64,000 nucleotides of DNA from Hyphomicrobiales bacterium (GCA_039973685.1 JBDWKL010000043.1:62001-126000), one strand, 5' to 3'. Shown: positions 9,168-17,994, counted from the stretch's first letter. Notes: a model not told the origin generated them from the sequence alone. Program-made: numbers and translations.

Positions 9168-10085
9168 ATGACACCTCAAGACATCAAGAAACCGCAACGT
9201 AAGCCAGCCCATTTATGGTTCGTGCTCATTTTCATCGGCATTGCATGGGGTGGCACAGCACCGCTTTCAAAGCTTGCTGTATCGACAGGCTATCATCCAA
9301 TCGGCATTACATTGTGGGCTGATGTCATTGGCGGACTGATACTGACGTGCATTATATTTGCAAGAGGTCGCCGCATACCGATCAGCAAGGGGCACATCCT
9401 CTTTTACATTGCCTGCGGACTTCTTGGTACTGCCCTACCAAGTAGTGTCCTTTATGAGTCTTATAAGCACCTACCTGTCGGTGTGAATATGATTGTGCAG
9501 TCATTGGTGCCTATGATCACCATCGCCATATCAGTTCCTATGCGCCTTGATCATATGAACCTACAACGAGGTTTAGGCTTAGCTTTGGGCATTTTGGCGG
9601 TGATCTTGATTGCAGCGCCTCAAACCAGCTTACCAGATCCCTCCCTTGCCATTTGGATTTTGCTGCCAGTTATCGCCTCCATTTCCTACTCAGCAGAAAA
9701 TGTTGTGATTGCGAAATATCAACCGAGTGATTGTGATGCTGTAACCACGATCTGTGGATTATCATGGGGCGCACTCATTTGGCTTATTCCAGCCTTGATA
9801 ATCTCAGATGGCTGGGTCACCCCAACCTCGTTTGGCCCACCAGAACAAGCAATCTTAGGCACAGCCATCTTACACGTCGTTGCTTATGTTGGCTTTGTTT
9901 GGCTCATCGAGAATGCTGGTCCTGTTTTTGCGGCGCAAGTTGCCTATGTAGTGACAGGGGCTGGCGTCTTGTTTGGCATTCTATTTTACCAAGAGAGCCA
10001 CTCATACTGGATTTGGATGGCGCTGGCCTTGATGATGATCGGTCTGTCGCTGGTCAAGCCAAGTAAAGAACCGTCAAGCAAGTAG
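9168..10085 (+). CDS. DMT superfamily (EamA-type) transporter
   Basis: 305 residues from the ATG giving MTPQDIKKPQRK; a TTG 12 bases upstream is in frame but less likely. About ten hydrophobic segments form two EamA repeats, for example FVLIFIGIAWGGTAPLSKLAV in the first and IWILLPVIASISYSAENVVI at the start of the second. Such proteins export or exchange small metabolites across the inner membrane. The substrate is not predictable. The 3' end overlaps the convergent racemase-like gene by 12 bases. Confidence 0.88.
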   Translation: MTPQDIKKPQRKPAHLWFVLIFIGIAWGGTAPLSKLAVSTGYHPIGITLWADVIGGLILTCIIFARGRRIPISKGHILFYIACGLLGTALPSSVLYESYKHLPVGVNMIVQSLVPMITIAISVPMRLDHMNLQRGLGLALGILAVILIAAPQTSLPDPSLAIWILLPVIASISYSAENVVIAKYQPSDCDAVTTICGLSWGALIWLIPALIISDGWVTPTSFGPPEQAILGTAILHVVAYVGFVWLIENAGPVFAAQVAYVVTGAGVLFGILFYQESHSYWIWMALALMMIGLSLVKPSKEPSSK

Positions 10086-10814
10086 GCGGCCATAGCCCTC
10101 AGCTTTAAGATCAATACCGCTTAATCGAGCAAGATGCCATGCAAGCACTTGGTTGCTCGATAAGACGGGCATGCCGAGCGTGTCTTCAATTTTCTCGATA
10201 ACCTCTAAGGTGCGCAAATTGGTGCAAGACATGAAAAGCGCATCGCAACCTGAGTTAAGCCCCAACGTTACAGCCGCATCATAGACGGACTTGGAAGATA
10301 TTCGCACGACCTTGGAATCGTTACTTTCGTTAAAGGAACCGAAGACTGGTGTTTCAACTCCGTTTTCATTGAGCACATTGCGAAGGCCAGCCGATACCGT
10401 TTCGATATAAGGCGACAAAAACGCGAGCTTCTTAATGTCGAGTTCTTCGCACGCGGCGAGTAATGCTGAGACAGGCTCGCTTACTTGTTTCACCTGCCCG
10501 CGTGAATGGACGAGTTCTGCAATACGCGCTGGCCCAATAACCGATGTGCCCGATGTGCAGCCATAGCCAACCGCATCAAACGACAAGCCTTCAGGCATCA
10601 TGTTAATTGAGGCAGGAAGCGAATGCTCCATCTCACCTAATGTTTCGCGGGTGACTTCTACCTGATTAGGTATGCGGGACACATGAAGCGCGATGTCTGT
10701 GGGCAACATTCGGCGAAAGTCATGTTCGATGGTTTCATCTGATTGCAGCACCACCAAGCCCAGCGTTTTCATCTGGTTTCGTGTCTCATCAAATTCATAC
10801 GCAAATTCGACCAT
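10074..10814 (-). CDS. Asp/Glu racemase / maleate cis-trans isomerase family protein, EutA-like
   Basis: 246 residues. Both family catalytic cysteines are visible, in GYGCTSGTSVIGP (about residue 87) and FMSCTNLRTLEVIE (about residue 199), along with the conserved KLAFLSPYIETVSAGLR core. The family includes maleate isomerase, arylmalonate decarboxylase and the ectoine-utilisation protein EutA. A good ribosome-binding site, GGGGAG, sits 7 bases before the ATG. It is the last gene of the leftward operon whose preceding genes are an M24 peptidase and a diaminopropionate ammonia-lyase-like enzyme. That trio resembles EutD, EutB and EutA of ectoine breakdown, but the EutC and EutE partners are absent, so the substrate here remains open. 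Confidence 0.8.
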   Translation of the reverse strand: MVEFAYEFDETRNQMKTLGLVVLQSDETIEHDFRRMLPTDIALHVSRIPNQVEVTRETLGEMEHSLPASINMMPEGLSFDAVGYGCTSGTSVIGPARIAELVHSRGQVKQVSEPVSALLAACEELDIKKLAFLSPYIETVSAGLRNVLNENGVETPVFGSFNESNDSKVVRISSKSVYDAAVTLGLNSGCDALFMSCTNLRTLEVIEKIEDTLGMPVLSSNQVLAWHLARLSGIDLKAEGYGRLLA

Positions 10815-10841
10815 GATATCACTCCCCTATCTAGTCACGCC

Positions 10842-11990
10842 TTATCCAATTATCGGCAGATCAGGCGCTGCAAGCTTTGAGAGCCAGCGGGCGCCATTGT
10901 TTGTAATTACGATGTTTTCTTCATGCACCATGACGCGCCCATCGAGCACTTCAATACCCGGCTCGAGCGTCATCACCATGCCTTCAACCATTTCAGTATG
11001 ATCATCTGGAATGATCGACGGCCATTCAGTCAATTGCGTGCCAAGGCCGTGGCCTAAACGTCCCGCATCAGATCCGCTTTGCAGCACATCATCCATTGCA
11101 TGAAAAAACTCGGCTGCCGTTGTGCCCGGTTTGGCAATATCAAAGGCTGCTTGTGTCGCTTCAATGAGTTTTGTGTGGGCATCATTGGCGCGTGGGTCTG
11201 GCGTGCCTATTGAGAAATTACGATCGTAGTCGCTATAATACCCGTCCCAAATGAGACCTGTATCCAGCATCAAAATATCGCCATTTTGCAATTGCTGCGG
11301 TCCTGCTGGTGAGATCACATCACCATAACCCGCCTGCCCTGCACCACCTGCAAGATAAGGCACAAAGTCCGCCCCTTCTTCCAAGCATCTAATTTGAAAC
11401 TGGCGAAAGATATTTTCCAAAGACGTGCCTTTGGTTGCAAATTCATGCACACGCTCAAAGGCACGGCCAGCAATTTGTACAGCGGTCTCAATCTTCTCAA
11501 TTTCCAATGGCGACTTCACAATGCGAAGCGAGCGAACAATGCCTGCCGCTCGTGTCACCTCAATTGGCGCAATCATTGTTTTAAGACGGTCAAAATCATG
11601 CATCGGCATGCGCACATGAGATTCGTGCCCTGCCGGAATACCAACACGGCCAGACGTGCCAACGCACTCCTTGATGGTGTGACTGAGCAAGCTCACGCCG
11701 TCATCATTTAAATCGGGTGCACGCCAAGTGCGAATATCCTCAATCCAAGTGGTCGCCATGAGGGCGGCGCCGATGGATGGGATAACGGCGATGGGCTTAC
11801 CTGCGGCTGGCACAACAATAAACCAAGGCCGCGCGGGGCTTTCCCAAAAACGGGTCAAAAAGCCCGTAAAATAACGAACATCAGCTTCGGTTGTTAGCAG
11901 AAGCGCATCGAGCCCCTGCTTTGCCATGAGTGCTTGTGCGCGGCTGGTGCGGGCTTCAAATTCTTGCTCAGGAAATCCGCGCTCAGCCAT
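10842..11990 (-). CDS. M24 family metallopeptidase (Xaa-Pro dipeptidase / ectoine hydrolase-like)
   Basis: 382 residues from MAERGFPEQEFEAR. This ATG comes one base after the stop of the upstream gene (TGA-G-ATG), indicating translational coupling; an ATG 48 bases earlier would overlap that gene. The creatinase-like N-domain occupies residues ~10-150 and the pita-bread catalytic domain the rest. All five dinuclear-metal ligands are visible: two Asp in LMLDTGLIWDGYYSDYDRNF, His in GHGLGT, Glu in MTLEPGIEV and Glu in VHEENIVIT. The family cleaves amide bonds next to Pro or, in DoeA/EutD, the ectoine ring. Neighbouring EutA- and DpaL-like genes suggest it opens or cleaves a diamino-acid-type amide, which is inference. 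Confidence 0.88.
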   Translation of the reverse strand: MAERGFPEQEFEARTSRAQALMAKQGLDALLLTTEADVRYFTGFLTRFWESPARPWFIVVPAAGKPIAVIPSIGAALMATTWIEDIRTWRAPDLNDDGVSLLSHTIKECVGTSGRVGIPAGHESHVRMPMHDFDRLKTMIAPIEVTRAAGIVRSLRIVKSPLEIEKIETAVQIAGRAFERVHEFATKGTSLENIFRQFQIRCLEEGADFVPYLAGGAGQAGYGDVISPAGPQQLQNGDILMLDTGLIWDGYYSDYDRNFSIGTPDPRANDAHTKLIEATQAAFDIAKPGTTAAEFFHAMDDVLQSGSDAGRLGHGLGTQLTEWPSIIPDDHTEMVEGMVMTLEPGIEVLDGRVMVHEENIVITNNGARWLSKLAAPDLPIIG

Positions 11991-11991
11991 C

Positions 11992-13041
11992 TCATGCACA
12001 CTCTGTGATAAAGCATAAAACGCGGCTGTTTTCATCAAGCCCTAACTCTTTGCCACCAGCAAATACAGCACTTAATCCAGCGCCACCAGATGGGGTTGTT
12101 GCAAGATCATGGTCAGCAAGCATTGGCATGTACTGCTCGCCCTGTTCCTCACTAATGGTGATAAAATAATCCGCATCACGAGCAAGTCCAGCAAGCGCAA
12201 TCAAAGATGGTTCTTTACAGTCTAGCCGCCCCATAGAAGATTCACCGCCCGTTGTGTTGAGGCACTTACCGACTTTGATACTCTCGATTAAAGCAGGCGC
12301 TTCATCTGGCTCCACCACATAAATCAGCGGTTCATCCCCCCATTTCTCCCGCAAGAAAGCAGCAATTGCGCCAGCGAACCCGCCAACACCTGCTTGCAAG
12401 AAAATATGGGTTGGCTTTTGAGACGCTTCTCTTACCGCTTCATCCGCGAGGCGCACATAACCTTCCATCAAAAGGTGAGTGATTTTATAATACTCATCCC
12501 ATGAAGTATCTGAAACAAGGGTCCAGCCATTCGCCTCTTTAGCCTTCATTGCCGCAACCATAGAAGCTTCATAGTCATGGCCTTCACGCACAACAGTTGC
12601 TCCTAAGTTGCGCAATCGTTCGGCAAAGTTCTTTGGCACAGTCTCAGCAATATAGACCACAGCATTCGCGCCAAACTTTTGCGCACCAGCTGCAAGTGAC
12701 AAACCATGATTGCCCGCACTTGGCGTGATGAAAGTTTCACCCGCGAGCGCTGTCGACTTATCAGCGTTGCCTGTATTCTTCGCCATGGTCGCGATGACAT
12801 ATGCAGCGCCCAATGCTTTGAAACTACCCAGCCCCATACGGCCGCGTTCATCTTTGATGTGCAAAGACCCGATGCCAAATTCTTGAGCCAAAGCAGTGCT
12901 GTTCACTAAAGGCGTAACGTCTACATTTAGGTATTCTTCCAGCACTTCATCAACCGTTTCGATATCAACACTTGGAAACGGTATATCTGTTGAAATAGAT
13001 CGGAGCCTCGTTCCGCGATATGTATTTTTCAAGATTTCCAC
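11992..13041 (-). CDS. diaminopropionate ammonia-lyase-like PLP enzyme
   Basis: 349 residues from a GTG start that has AGGAG six bases upstream. It is a fold-type II PLP enzyme. DERGRMGLGSFKALGAA holds the Schiff-base Lys (SFKALG), TPSAGNHGLSLA is the Asn loop, and QAGVGGFAGA is the phosphate-binding Gly-rich turn. VEPDEAPALIES and SSMGRLDCKEPS match diaminopropionate ammonia-lyase (DpaL/YgeX) and the related EutB-like threonine dehydratase group. The predicted reaction is alpha,beta-elimination of ammonia from a 2,3-diamino acid or related amino acid to give a 2-oxo acid. It is followed by the M24 peptidase with a one-base gap. Confidence 0.85.
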   Translation of the reverse strand: MEILKNTYRGTRLRSISTDIPFPSVDIETVDEVLEEYLNVDVTPLVNSTALAQEFGIGSLHIKDERGRMGLGSFKALGAAYVIATMAKNTGNADKSTALAGETFITPSAGNHGLSLAAGAQKFGANAVVYIAETVPKNFAERLRNLGATVVREGHDYEASMVAAMKAKEANGWTLVSDTSWDEYYKITHLLMEGYVRLADEAVREASQKPTHIFLQAGVGGFAGAIAAFLREKWGDEPLIYVVEPDEAPALIESIKVGKCLNTTGGESSMGRLDCKEPSLIALAGLARDADYFITISEEQGEQYMPMLADHDLATTPSGGAGLSAVFAGGKELGLDENSRVLCFITECA

Positions 13042-13050
13042 GAGCTGCTC

Positions 13051-13743
13051 CTATTTCTGCTCAAACAATATTTTACGTTCTTCTTCATCCGGTGGTTTGC
13101 GGCGGCGGTGTTCATCACCAAGCGCCACACCACGCTGAACAGCTGGTCGTTCTTTGATACGATTACGCCACGCAGAAACGAGCGGGTATTCTGAGAGCGA
13201 CAATCCAACCGCTTTTACGATCAAAACCCATGGCCATGACATCATGTCAGCAATCGAATACTCACCGACTAGATATTCCCGCCCATCGCCCAATTGCCGC
13301 TCTAACACGCCGAGACAACGATAATATTCATTCATGTAGCGGGTGCGGGCATAGCCTTCTTGTTCGCCTTCGGGGGCGTAGTTTTTGAAGTGACTATATT
13401 GTCCAGCCATCGGCCCAAGATTACCCGTTTGCCAGAAGAGCCATTCCATCAGCTCTTTGCGGCCCAGTGGGTCGGTCGGCGCAAACTGGCCTGTTTTCTC
13501 CGCAAGATGAAGCAGGATCGCGCCTGATTCAAAAATCGAAATCGGATCACCATCCGTGTCATAATCGACGATTGCGGGCATGCGATGATTGGGGCTGATT
13601 TTCAAGAACTCTGGCTTGAACTGATCACCTTTGGAAATGTTTACGGGGATCATATTGTAAGGAAGCCCGCACTCTTCCAGCATGATTGAAACTTTCCAAC
13701 CATTGGGCGTTGGCCAATAATAAAGATCCAGCGGCTTGGTCAT
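13051..13743 (-). CDS. glutathione S-transferase family protein (YfcG/nu-class-like)
   Basis: 230 residues. The thioredoxin-like N-domain contains PTPNGWKVSIMLEECGLPY, with the polar T/N motif typical of YfcG/YghU-type disulfide-bond reductases in place of a catalytic Tyr or Ser. ISPNHRMPAIVDYD holds the cis-Pro and SIFESGAILLHLAEK is the glutathione-binding SESGAI segment. The C-terminal helical domain includes GEYSIADMMSWPW. It starts within the stop of the CoA-transferase gene (ATGA overlap), so it is translated with it. Its role in the pathway is unknown. Confidence 0.88.
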   Translation of the reverse strand: MTKPLDLYYWPTPNGWKVSIMLEECGLPYNMIPVNISKGDQFKPEFLKISPNHRMPAIVDYDTDGDPISIFESGAILLHLAEKTGQFAPTDPLGRKELMEWLFWQTGNLGPMAGQYSHFKNYAPEGEQEGYARTRYMNEYYRCLGVLERQLGDGREYLVGEYSIADMMSWPWVLIVKAVGLSLSEYPLVSAWRNRIKERPAVQRGVALGDEHRRRKPPDEEERKILFEQK

Positions 13744-14939
13744 GCACCCTCTCCTGCTTTCAACACGCCTTCTTCTAACAGCGCCTCAATTTCACTTTGC
13801 TCAACACCGGCAAGGCGCAGCATTTCAATCGTATGTTCGCCCAGCTGAGGCGCGGGCCTATCAAAAGCTGTTGGCGTTTTAGAAAACTGCGGCGCTGGGC
13901 GAGCTTGACGCAAGCGACCAGCCTTTGGGTGATCTATTTCCGCAACGATGCCATTTGCCTCAATTTGCGGATGGCGGATCATGTTTGTCCGGCTTAACAC
14001 AGGTGCCGATGGCACATCATGTTTCTCCAAGATGTCGAGCCATTCTGCCGATGTTTTCTCAAGCAATGCTTCTTGCGTGAGCATCAAACGATCATTGATG
14101 TTCTTGTGGCGAAGGGCCGTGTTGAGAAAGCGAGGATCTTCCAGCCATTCAGGTTTATCGAGCGCTGCGCAAAGGTTCTTCCATTCTTTGTCAGACTGAA
14201 CCGCGACGCTGATATAGCCCTCTTTCGTTTCATAAATGAGGTCGATAAAGCTCTGCGCCGTTTCCTGTTTCAACTCATTGCCAACAAAAGTGTGGCCGCC
14301 CATATCCGACCCCCAGAGGAAAGACACAATGGCATCCAACATGGATAAATGAATATGCTGACCCTCGCCTGTATTCGTGCGCGAATAAAGTGCGGCGGTG
14401 ATGGCCTGTGAGGCGGCGTATCCTGTGAGCTTATCCGGCAAAATGGTGCGCACCAAACGCGGGCGCACATCGTCAGACCCGCCCTGCACTGTTGCAAGGC
14501 CTGAGAGCGCTTGGATCAACGGATCATACACAGGCTTTTTGGCATAGGGCCCTTCGTGGCCAAACCCACTGATGGAGCAATAAATGATGTCGGGCACGAT
14601 CTCGCGAATGACATCCTCACCAAGCCCCATCCGATCGATCACGCCTGGTCTGAAATTTTGAATAAAGACATCACAGCCAGCAACAAGCTTTTTAAGCGCC
14701 GCGATGCCCTTGTCAGATTTCAAATTGATCGCAACAGATTTCTTGTTTCGATTGTTATTCAAAAAGGACGCCGAGAAGCCGTTCTGGCGGGTTGAAACAA
14801 TGCGCGTGTGATCGCCGAAGTTCGGGTTTTCAACCTTAATCACCTCAGCGCCTTGATCCGCTAAGATCAGCGTTGTTGTTGGCCCCGAAATCATCGAGGT
14901 CATATCTAAAATTTTAACGCCGTGTAGCGGACCAGCCAT
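13740..14939 (-). CDS. CaiB/BaiF family CoA-transferase
   Basis: 399 residues, a full-length family III CoA-transferase. LHGVKILDMTSMISGP at the N-terminus, the CoA-binding QNFRPGVIDRMGLG, YCSISGFGHEGPYA and the catalytic Asp segment PVYDPLIQALSG are all present. Such enzymes move CoA between carboxylic acids, for example succinyl-CoA with glutarate, or formyl-CoA with oxalate. In this operon the acceptor could be the acid produced by the aminotransferase or lyase neighbours. It is also the only CoA-transferase in the window and therefore a candidate to make glutaryl-CoA for gcdH 18 kb away. Neither assignment is proven. Confidence 0.9.
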   Translation of the reverse strand: MAGPLHGVKILDMTSMISGPTTTLILADQGAEVIKVENPNFGDHTRIVSTRQNGFSASFLNNNRNKKSVAINLKSDKGIAALKKLVAGCDVFIQNFRPGVIDRMGLGEDVIREIVPDIIYCSISGFGHEGPYAKKPVYDPLIQALSGLATVQGGSDDVRPRLVRTILPDKLTGYAASQAITAALYSRTNTGEGQHIHLSMLDAIVSFLWGSDMGGHTFVGNELKQETAQSFIDLIYETKEGYISVAVQSDKEWKNLCAALDKPEWLEDPRFLNTALRHKNINDRLMLTQEALLEKTSAEWLDILEKHDVPSAPVLSRTNMIRHPQIEANGIVAEIDHPKAGRLRQARPAPQFSKTPTAFDRPAPQLGEHTIEMLRLAGVEQSEIEALLEEGVLKAGEGA

Positions 14940-15002
14940 GTTTATCTCCTATTTGATGCCCGTTCTATTTGGACACCAAATGAGAAAAAATCAAAGAGAA
15001 AA

Positions 15003-16397
15003 CTAAGCCTTAAAGTGACCTTCTCGAACCGCCCAGTCCATTGTCTCATTAAGTGCCAACTCAAGTTTATCAAACAACTCGTTCAATTCATCTTCTGAGA
15101 TGGTCATTGGTGGGCAAAGCGCGATGCTATCGCCGATAGCACGCAAGATCACGCCATGCTCTTGAAGAGCCATGACGCAACGCATGCCCATGGTTACTTT
15201 TGGATCGAATGGTGTGCGGTTTTTCTTATCCGCTGACAGTTCAATCGCACCAACAAGACCTTTAGCGCGCGTATTGCCAACCATTGGATGATCTTCAAAT
15301 GCTGCCACCCGTTTTTCAAATAACGGTGCAATATCGCGCACACGTTGAATGATGTTGCGCTCTTTATAAATCTGCAACGTCTTTACGCCCATCGCAGCTG
15401 AGAATGGATGGCCACCATAGGTATAGCCATGGCCAAAGGTGCCGAGTTTCTTCGACTGCTCCACCATCGCGTCATAAATAAAATCAGGCATCATAATTGC
15501 GCTTAGCGGTGCATAAGACGCCGTCAATTGTTTGGCGCAAGAGATGGTTGTTGGATGCATGTCCATCGTCTCACAACCCCACCAATTGCCTGTACGACAA
15601 AACCCGTTGATCACTTCATCGCTGATCATCAAAATATCGTACTTGTTAAGCACGGCTTGGATGGCTGGATAATACGTTTGAGGTGGAATGATCACACCAC
15701 CTGCACCCATAATCGGCTCTGCAATCATCGCCGCGATTGTATCTGGCCCCTCACGCTGAATGAGGTCTTCCAAATTAGCCGCAAGGCGCGCAACGAAAGA
15801 TGCTTCATCTTCGCCTTCCTCATGGAACAACCAAAAATGCGGGCAATCTGTGTGCAGTACGCGATCTAGCGGCAAGTCAAAATCGCCGTGGTTGGCAGGC
15901 AAGCCAGTCAATGACGCGGCCATAAGCGTTACGCCGTGATAGGCCTTCACCCGCGAGATGATTTTCTTCTTCTCAGGCCGCCCCATGGCATTGTTATAAT
16001 ACCACATCAGCTTGATCTGCGTGTCATTCGCTTCTGAACCAGAAGACGAGAACAACACCTTACCGCAATCCATCGGCGCAATTTCTTTGAGCATTTCAGC
16101 AAGCTCCACCGCAGGCTCTGTGCCTTTGCCAGTGAAGTTGTGATAATAAGGAAGCTTCTCGAGCTGCTCTTTGCCCGCTTCAATCAATTCACGATCATTA
16201 AAGCCGAGGCCAGAGCACCAAAGGCCCGACATACCTTCAAGATAAGCATTGCCGCGATTATCATAAACATAAACACCCTCACCACGCTCAATCATAAGCG
16301 GGCCAAACTCCTTGAGGCGATGCAGCGGTGTATAGGGATGAACGACACTTTCCATGTCGCGCGCTTGCATGTTGCTTGGTGGTGTATCGAATGTCAT
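15003..16397 (-). CDS. class III (omega-) aminotransferase, PLP-dependent
   Basis: 464 residues. RGEGVYVYDNRGNAYLEGMSGLWC at the N-terminus, SSSGSEANDTQIKLMWYYN for phosphate binding, YHGVTLMAASLTGLP, IAEPIMGAGGVIIPP, ISDEVINGFCRTG (PLP-ring Asp) and SCAKQLTASYAPLSA (Schiff-base Lys) identify the pyruvate-dependent omega-transaminase branch that includes beta-alanine:pyruvate and amine:pyruvate enzymes. It converts a terminal amine or beta-amino acid to the aldehyde or keto acid while making alanine. It is the first gene of the operon continuing to the CoA-transferase, GST, lyase, peptidase and racemase-like genes. Confidence 0.92.
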   Translation of the reverse strand: MTFDTPPSNMQARDMESVVHPYTPLHRLKEFGPLMIERGEGVYVYDNRGNAYLEGMSGLWCSGLGFNDRELIEAGKEQLEKLPYYHNFTGKGTEPAVELAEMLKEIAPMDCGKVLFSSSGSEANDTQIKLMWYYNNAMGRPEKKKIISRVKAYHGVTLMAASLTGLPANHGDFDLPLDRVLHTDCPHFWLFHEEGEDEASFVARLAANLEDLIQREGPDTIAAMIAEPIMGAGGVIIPPQTYYPAIQAVLNKYDILMISDEVINGFCRTGNWWGCETMDMHPTTISCAKQLTASYAPLSAIMMPDFIYDAMVEQSKKLGTFGHGYTYGGHPFSAAMGVKTLQIYKERNIIQRVRDIAPLFEKRVAAFEDHPMVGNTRAKGLVGAIELSADKKNRTPFDPKVTMGMRCVMALQEHGVILRAIGDSIALCPPMTISEDELNELFDKLELALNETMDWAVREGHFKA

Positions 16398-16502
16398 GGC
16401 GTTACCTCGAAGAAAAAGAATACCGCCAACGTGTCAGTGGATTTGATTTTAGACAAGCGTTTTTAACAGCGTGCGCACAATTAACCAATGAGGCCCAAAT
16501 TT

Positions 16503-17402
16503 TTAGGTAATCTGGTACGATCCAGTCACGGATGGCATGCCCTCTGTTTTAACAACGCCGCGACCAACAAGGTCTTCCAAATGGGCCAGAACTGACAGAC
16601 CAGCCGCCCCATGAAGCTTAGGGTTCACATCGCGGTACATAACCGCCACCATTTCGGCAATTGTGCGGTCACCTGCTTTTAAGCGCTCAAGAATACCACC
16701 CTCACGCATAAGACGGTGGGTTTTAAGGCCACGCATGAATTTAGCAGGACTTTCCACTCGTCCACCGTGGCCGGGGTAAAACACGGCTTCATCACGCGCC
16801 ATGAGTTTATCGAGCGATGCCATAAAGTCACTCATCGAGCCGTCAGGTGGTGCAACAATGCTGGTGGACCACGCCATCACATGATCCCCAGAAAACAACG
16901 TGTTTTCCTCCCGCAATGAAAACGCCATATGGTTGGCAGTATGACCAGGTGTCGTAACCGCTTCCAGCGTCCAACCGTCACCCGTGATGATCTCGCCATC
17001 TGCCACAATAACATCGGGTACAAAGTCTTTATCCCCACTTGCGTCCAGTGGGTTCACTTCGCCCAAAAACAAATCACGCGACGTGCGGTGAATGCCTTCT
17101 GCATAAGTCGGTGCTTTAAAGTGCTGTTTAAGCGGCTCACAAGCAGGCGAATGATCCGCATGGGTGTGGGTCACGATGATATGAGTGACAGGTCGATTAC
17201 CCACAGCTTGAATAATCGCTTCAATATGGCTTTCGATCACCGGCCCTGGATCAATTATCGCCACACTTTCCTTACCCACGATGTAAGAATTGGTGCCATG
17301 AAAAGTGAATGGGCTGCTATTTGGCGCTGTAATCCGTCCAATCAGGTTAGACAGTTGCACCAGTTCGCCATGCTTTGGCTCAAAGGTCTGTTTTAGTTTC
17401 AT
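16503..17402 (-). CDS. MBL-fold metallohydrolase (glyoxalase II / LACTB2-like)
   Basis: 299 residues. The metal-binding HTHADHSPA motif (HxHxDH) is at about residues 80-85, with TTPGHTANHMAF, FSGDHVMAW and FYPGHGG supplying the later His and Asp ligands. An N-terminal segment, FHGTNSYIVGKESVAIIDPGP, is typical of this subgroup. A winged-helix-like C-terminal part (MREGGILERLKAGDRTIAEMVAVMYRD) is usual for LACTB2-like members. These hydrolases act on thioesters, lactones or RNA. It ends 105 bases before the aminotransferase gene and may be a separate transcript. Confidence 0.88.
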   Translation of the reverse strand: MKLKQTFEPKHGELVQLSNLIGRITAPNSSPFTFHGTNSYIVGKESVAIIDPGPVIESHIEAIIQAVGNRPVTHIIVTHTHADHSPACEPLKQHFKAPTYAEGIHRTSRDLFLGEVNPLDASGDKDFVPDVIVADGEIITGDGWTLEAVTTPGHTANHMAFSLREENTLFSGDHVMAWSTSIVAPPDGSMSDFMASLDKLMARDEAVFYPGHGGRVESPAKFMRGLKTHRLMREGGILERLKAGDRTIAEMVAVMYRDVNPKLHGAAGLSVLAHLEDLVGRGVVKTEGMPSVTGSYQIT

Positions 17403-17479
17403 ATGCCTACTTAATCAGACCAAATTCATTTTGAAACGAAAAATTGCTGAAAAAGTTTGCAAGAAGGCAATTTCACCCG

Positions 17480-17508
17480 TTGCGTACCAAGAAATTTGTC
17501 GCTATACC
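17480..17508 (+). promoter_or_regulatory. predicted promoter of tRNA-Gln
   Basis: TTGCGT and TATACC are separated by 17 bases. A GC-rich discriminator (CCGCGAGCG) follows, as is common for stable-RNA promoters. The mature tRNA begins 30 bases after the -10 element. Confidence 0.55.
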
Positions 17509-17537
17509 CGCGAGCGAAGCGTCAAGCTTCATTGGTT

Positions 17538-17612
17538 TGGGGTGTGGCCAAACGGTAAGGCACCGCTTTTTGGTAGCGTAGATTGTAGGTTCGACTCCTA
17601 CCACCCCAGCCA
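17538..17612 (+). tRNA. tRNA-Gln, anticodon TTG
   Basis: The 75-base cloverleaf includes an encoded 3' CCA. The acceptor stem TGGGGTG pairs with CACCCCA, G is the discriminator, the D stem is GCC/GGC, and the anticodon loop TTTTGGT places TTG at positions 34-36. The T arm GTAGG/CCTAC has loop TTCGACT. The anticodon stem CCGCT/AGCGT has one mismatch at its outer pair (27-43, C against T). No other RNA gene is adjacent. Confidence 0.95.
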
Positions 17613-17954
17613 TTCTTTTTCTGAATTTCATTATACTATGATCCAGCCCGCAATGGGCTTGTGATTCTATGAGCTTTCTGTGCTGTTTTTAAAGCGACGA
17701 GCCATTGGGGACGGGTTATCAGCCGATTGAGCTCTAAAGCGTCTGTGCGCCGTTTTAACGCAGTAATTTGGGGTATCGGACCATCGGGATAATTATTGAT
17801 CAAAATCCGAAGAAACACGCGCAACGGGGAAATGGCGAATGTTGGACGCCACACACACCTCACGTTAGCGCTATGGTTCCAAAAAACCTGACGACGAACA
17901 CTGAAGGTGAATCACCTACCCGCGATCATTAAACTTACTCTACCAAAAATCGGG
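17613..17954. other. stretch with no supported gene between tRNA-Gln and the liv operon
   Basis: About 340 bases downstream of the tRNA. A 75-codon ORF on the minus strand (17636-17863) has no recognisable domain, no good ribosome-binding site and a basic, coding-unlike composition. I see no tRNA-associated integrase remnant or repeat of the tRNA 3' end here. Confidence 0.5.
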
Positions 17955-17990
17955 AAATTACCCTGTTAATTCATCCATAACAGGGAATTT
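17955..17990 (-). terminator. hairpin terminator after livF
   Basis: CCCTGTTA and TAACAGGG form an 8-bp stem around a 9-base loop, extended by AAATT/AATTT past a one-base bulge. On the minus strand it begins 5 bases after the livF stop codon and is followed by CCCGATTTTTGG. Confidence 0.65.
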
Positions 17991-17994
17991 CACC

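Noticed and set aside
17636-17863. 75-codon minus-strand ORF after tRNA-Gln
   Set aside because: No recognisable domain, no ribosome-binding site, basic composition; chance ORF is more likely than a gene or an element remnant.
17538-17994. tRNA-Gln as an integration site for a mobile island
   Set aside because: No integrase gene and no direct repeat of the tRNA 3' end were seen in the neighbouring sequence.
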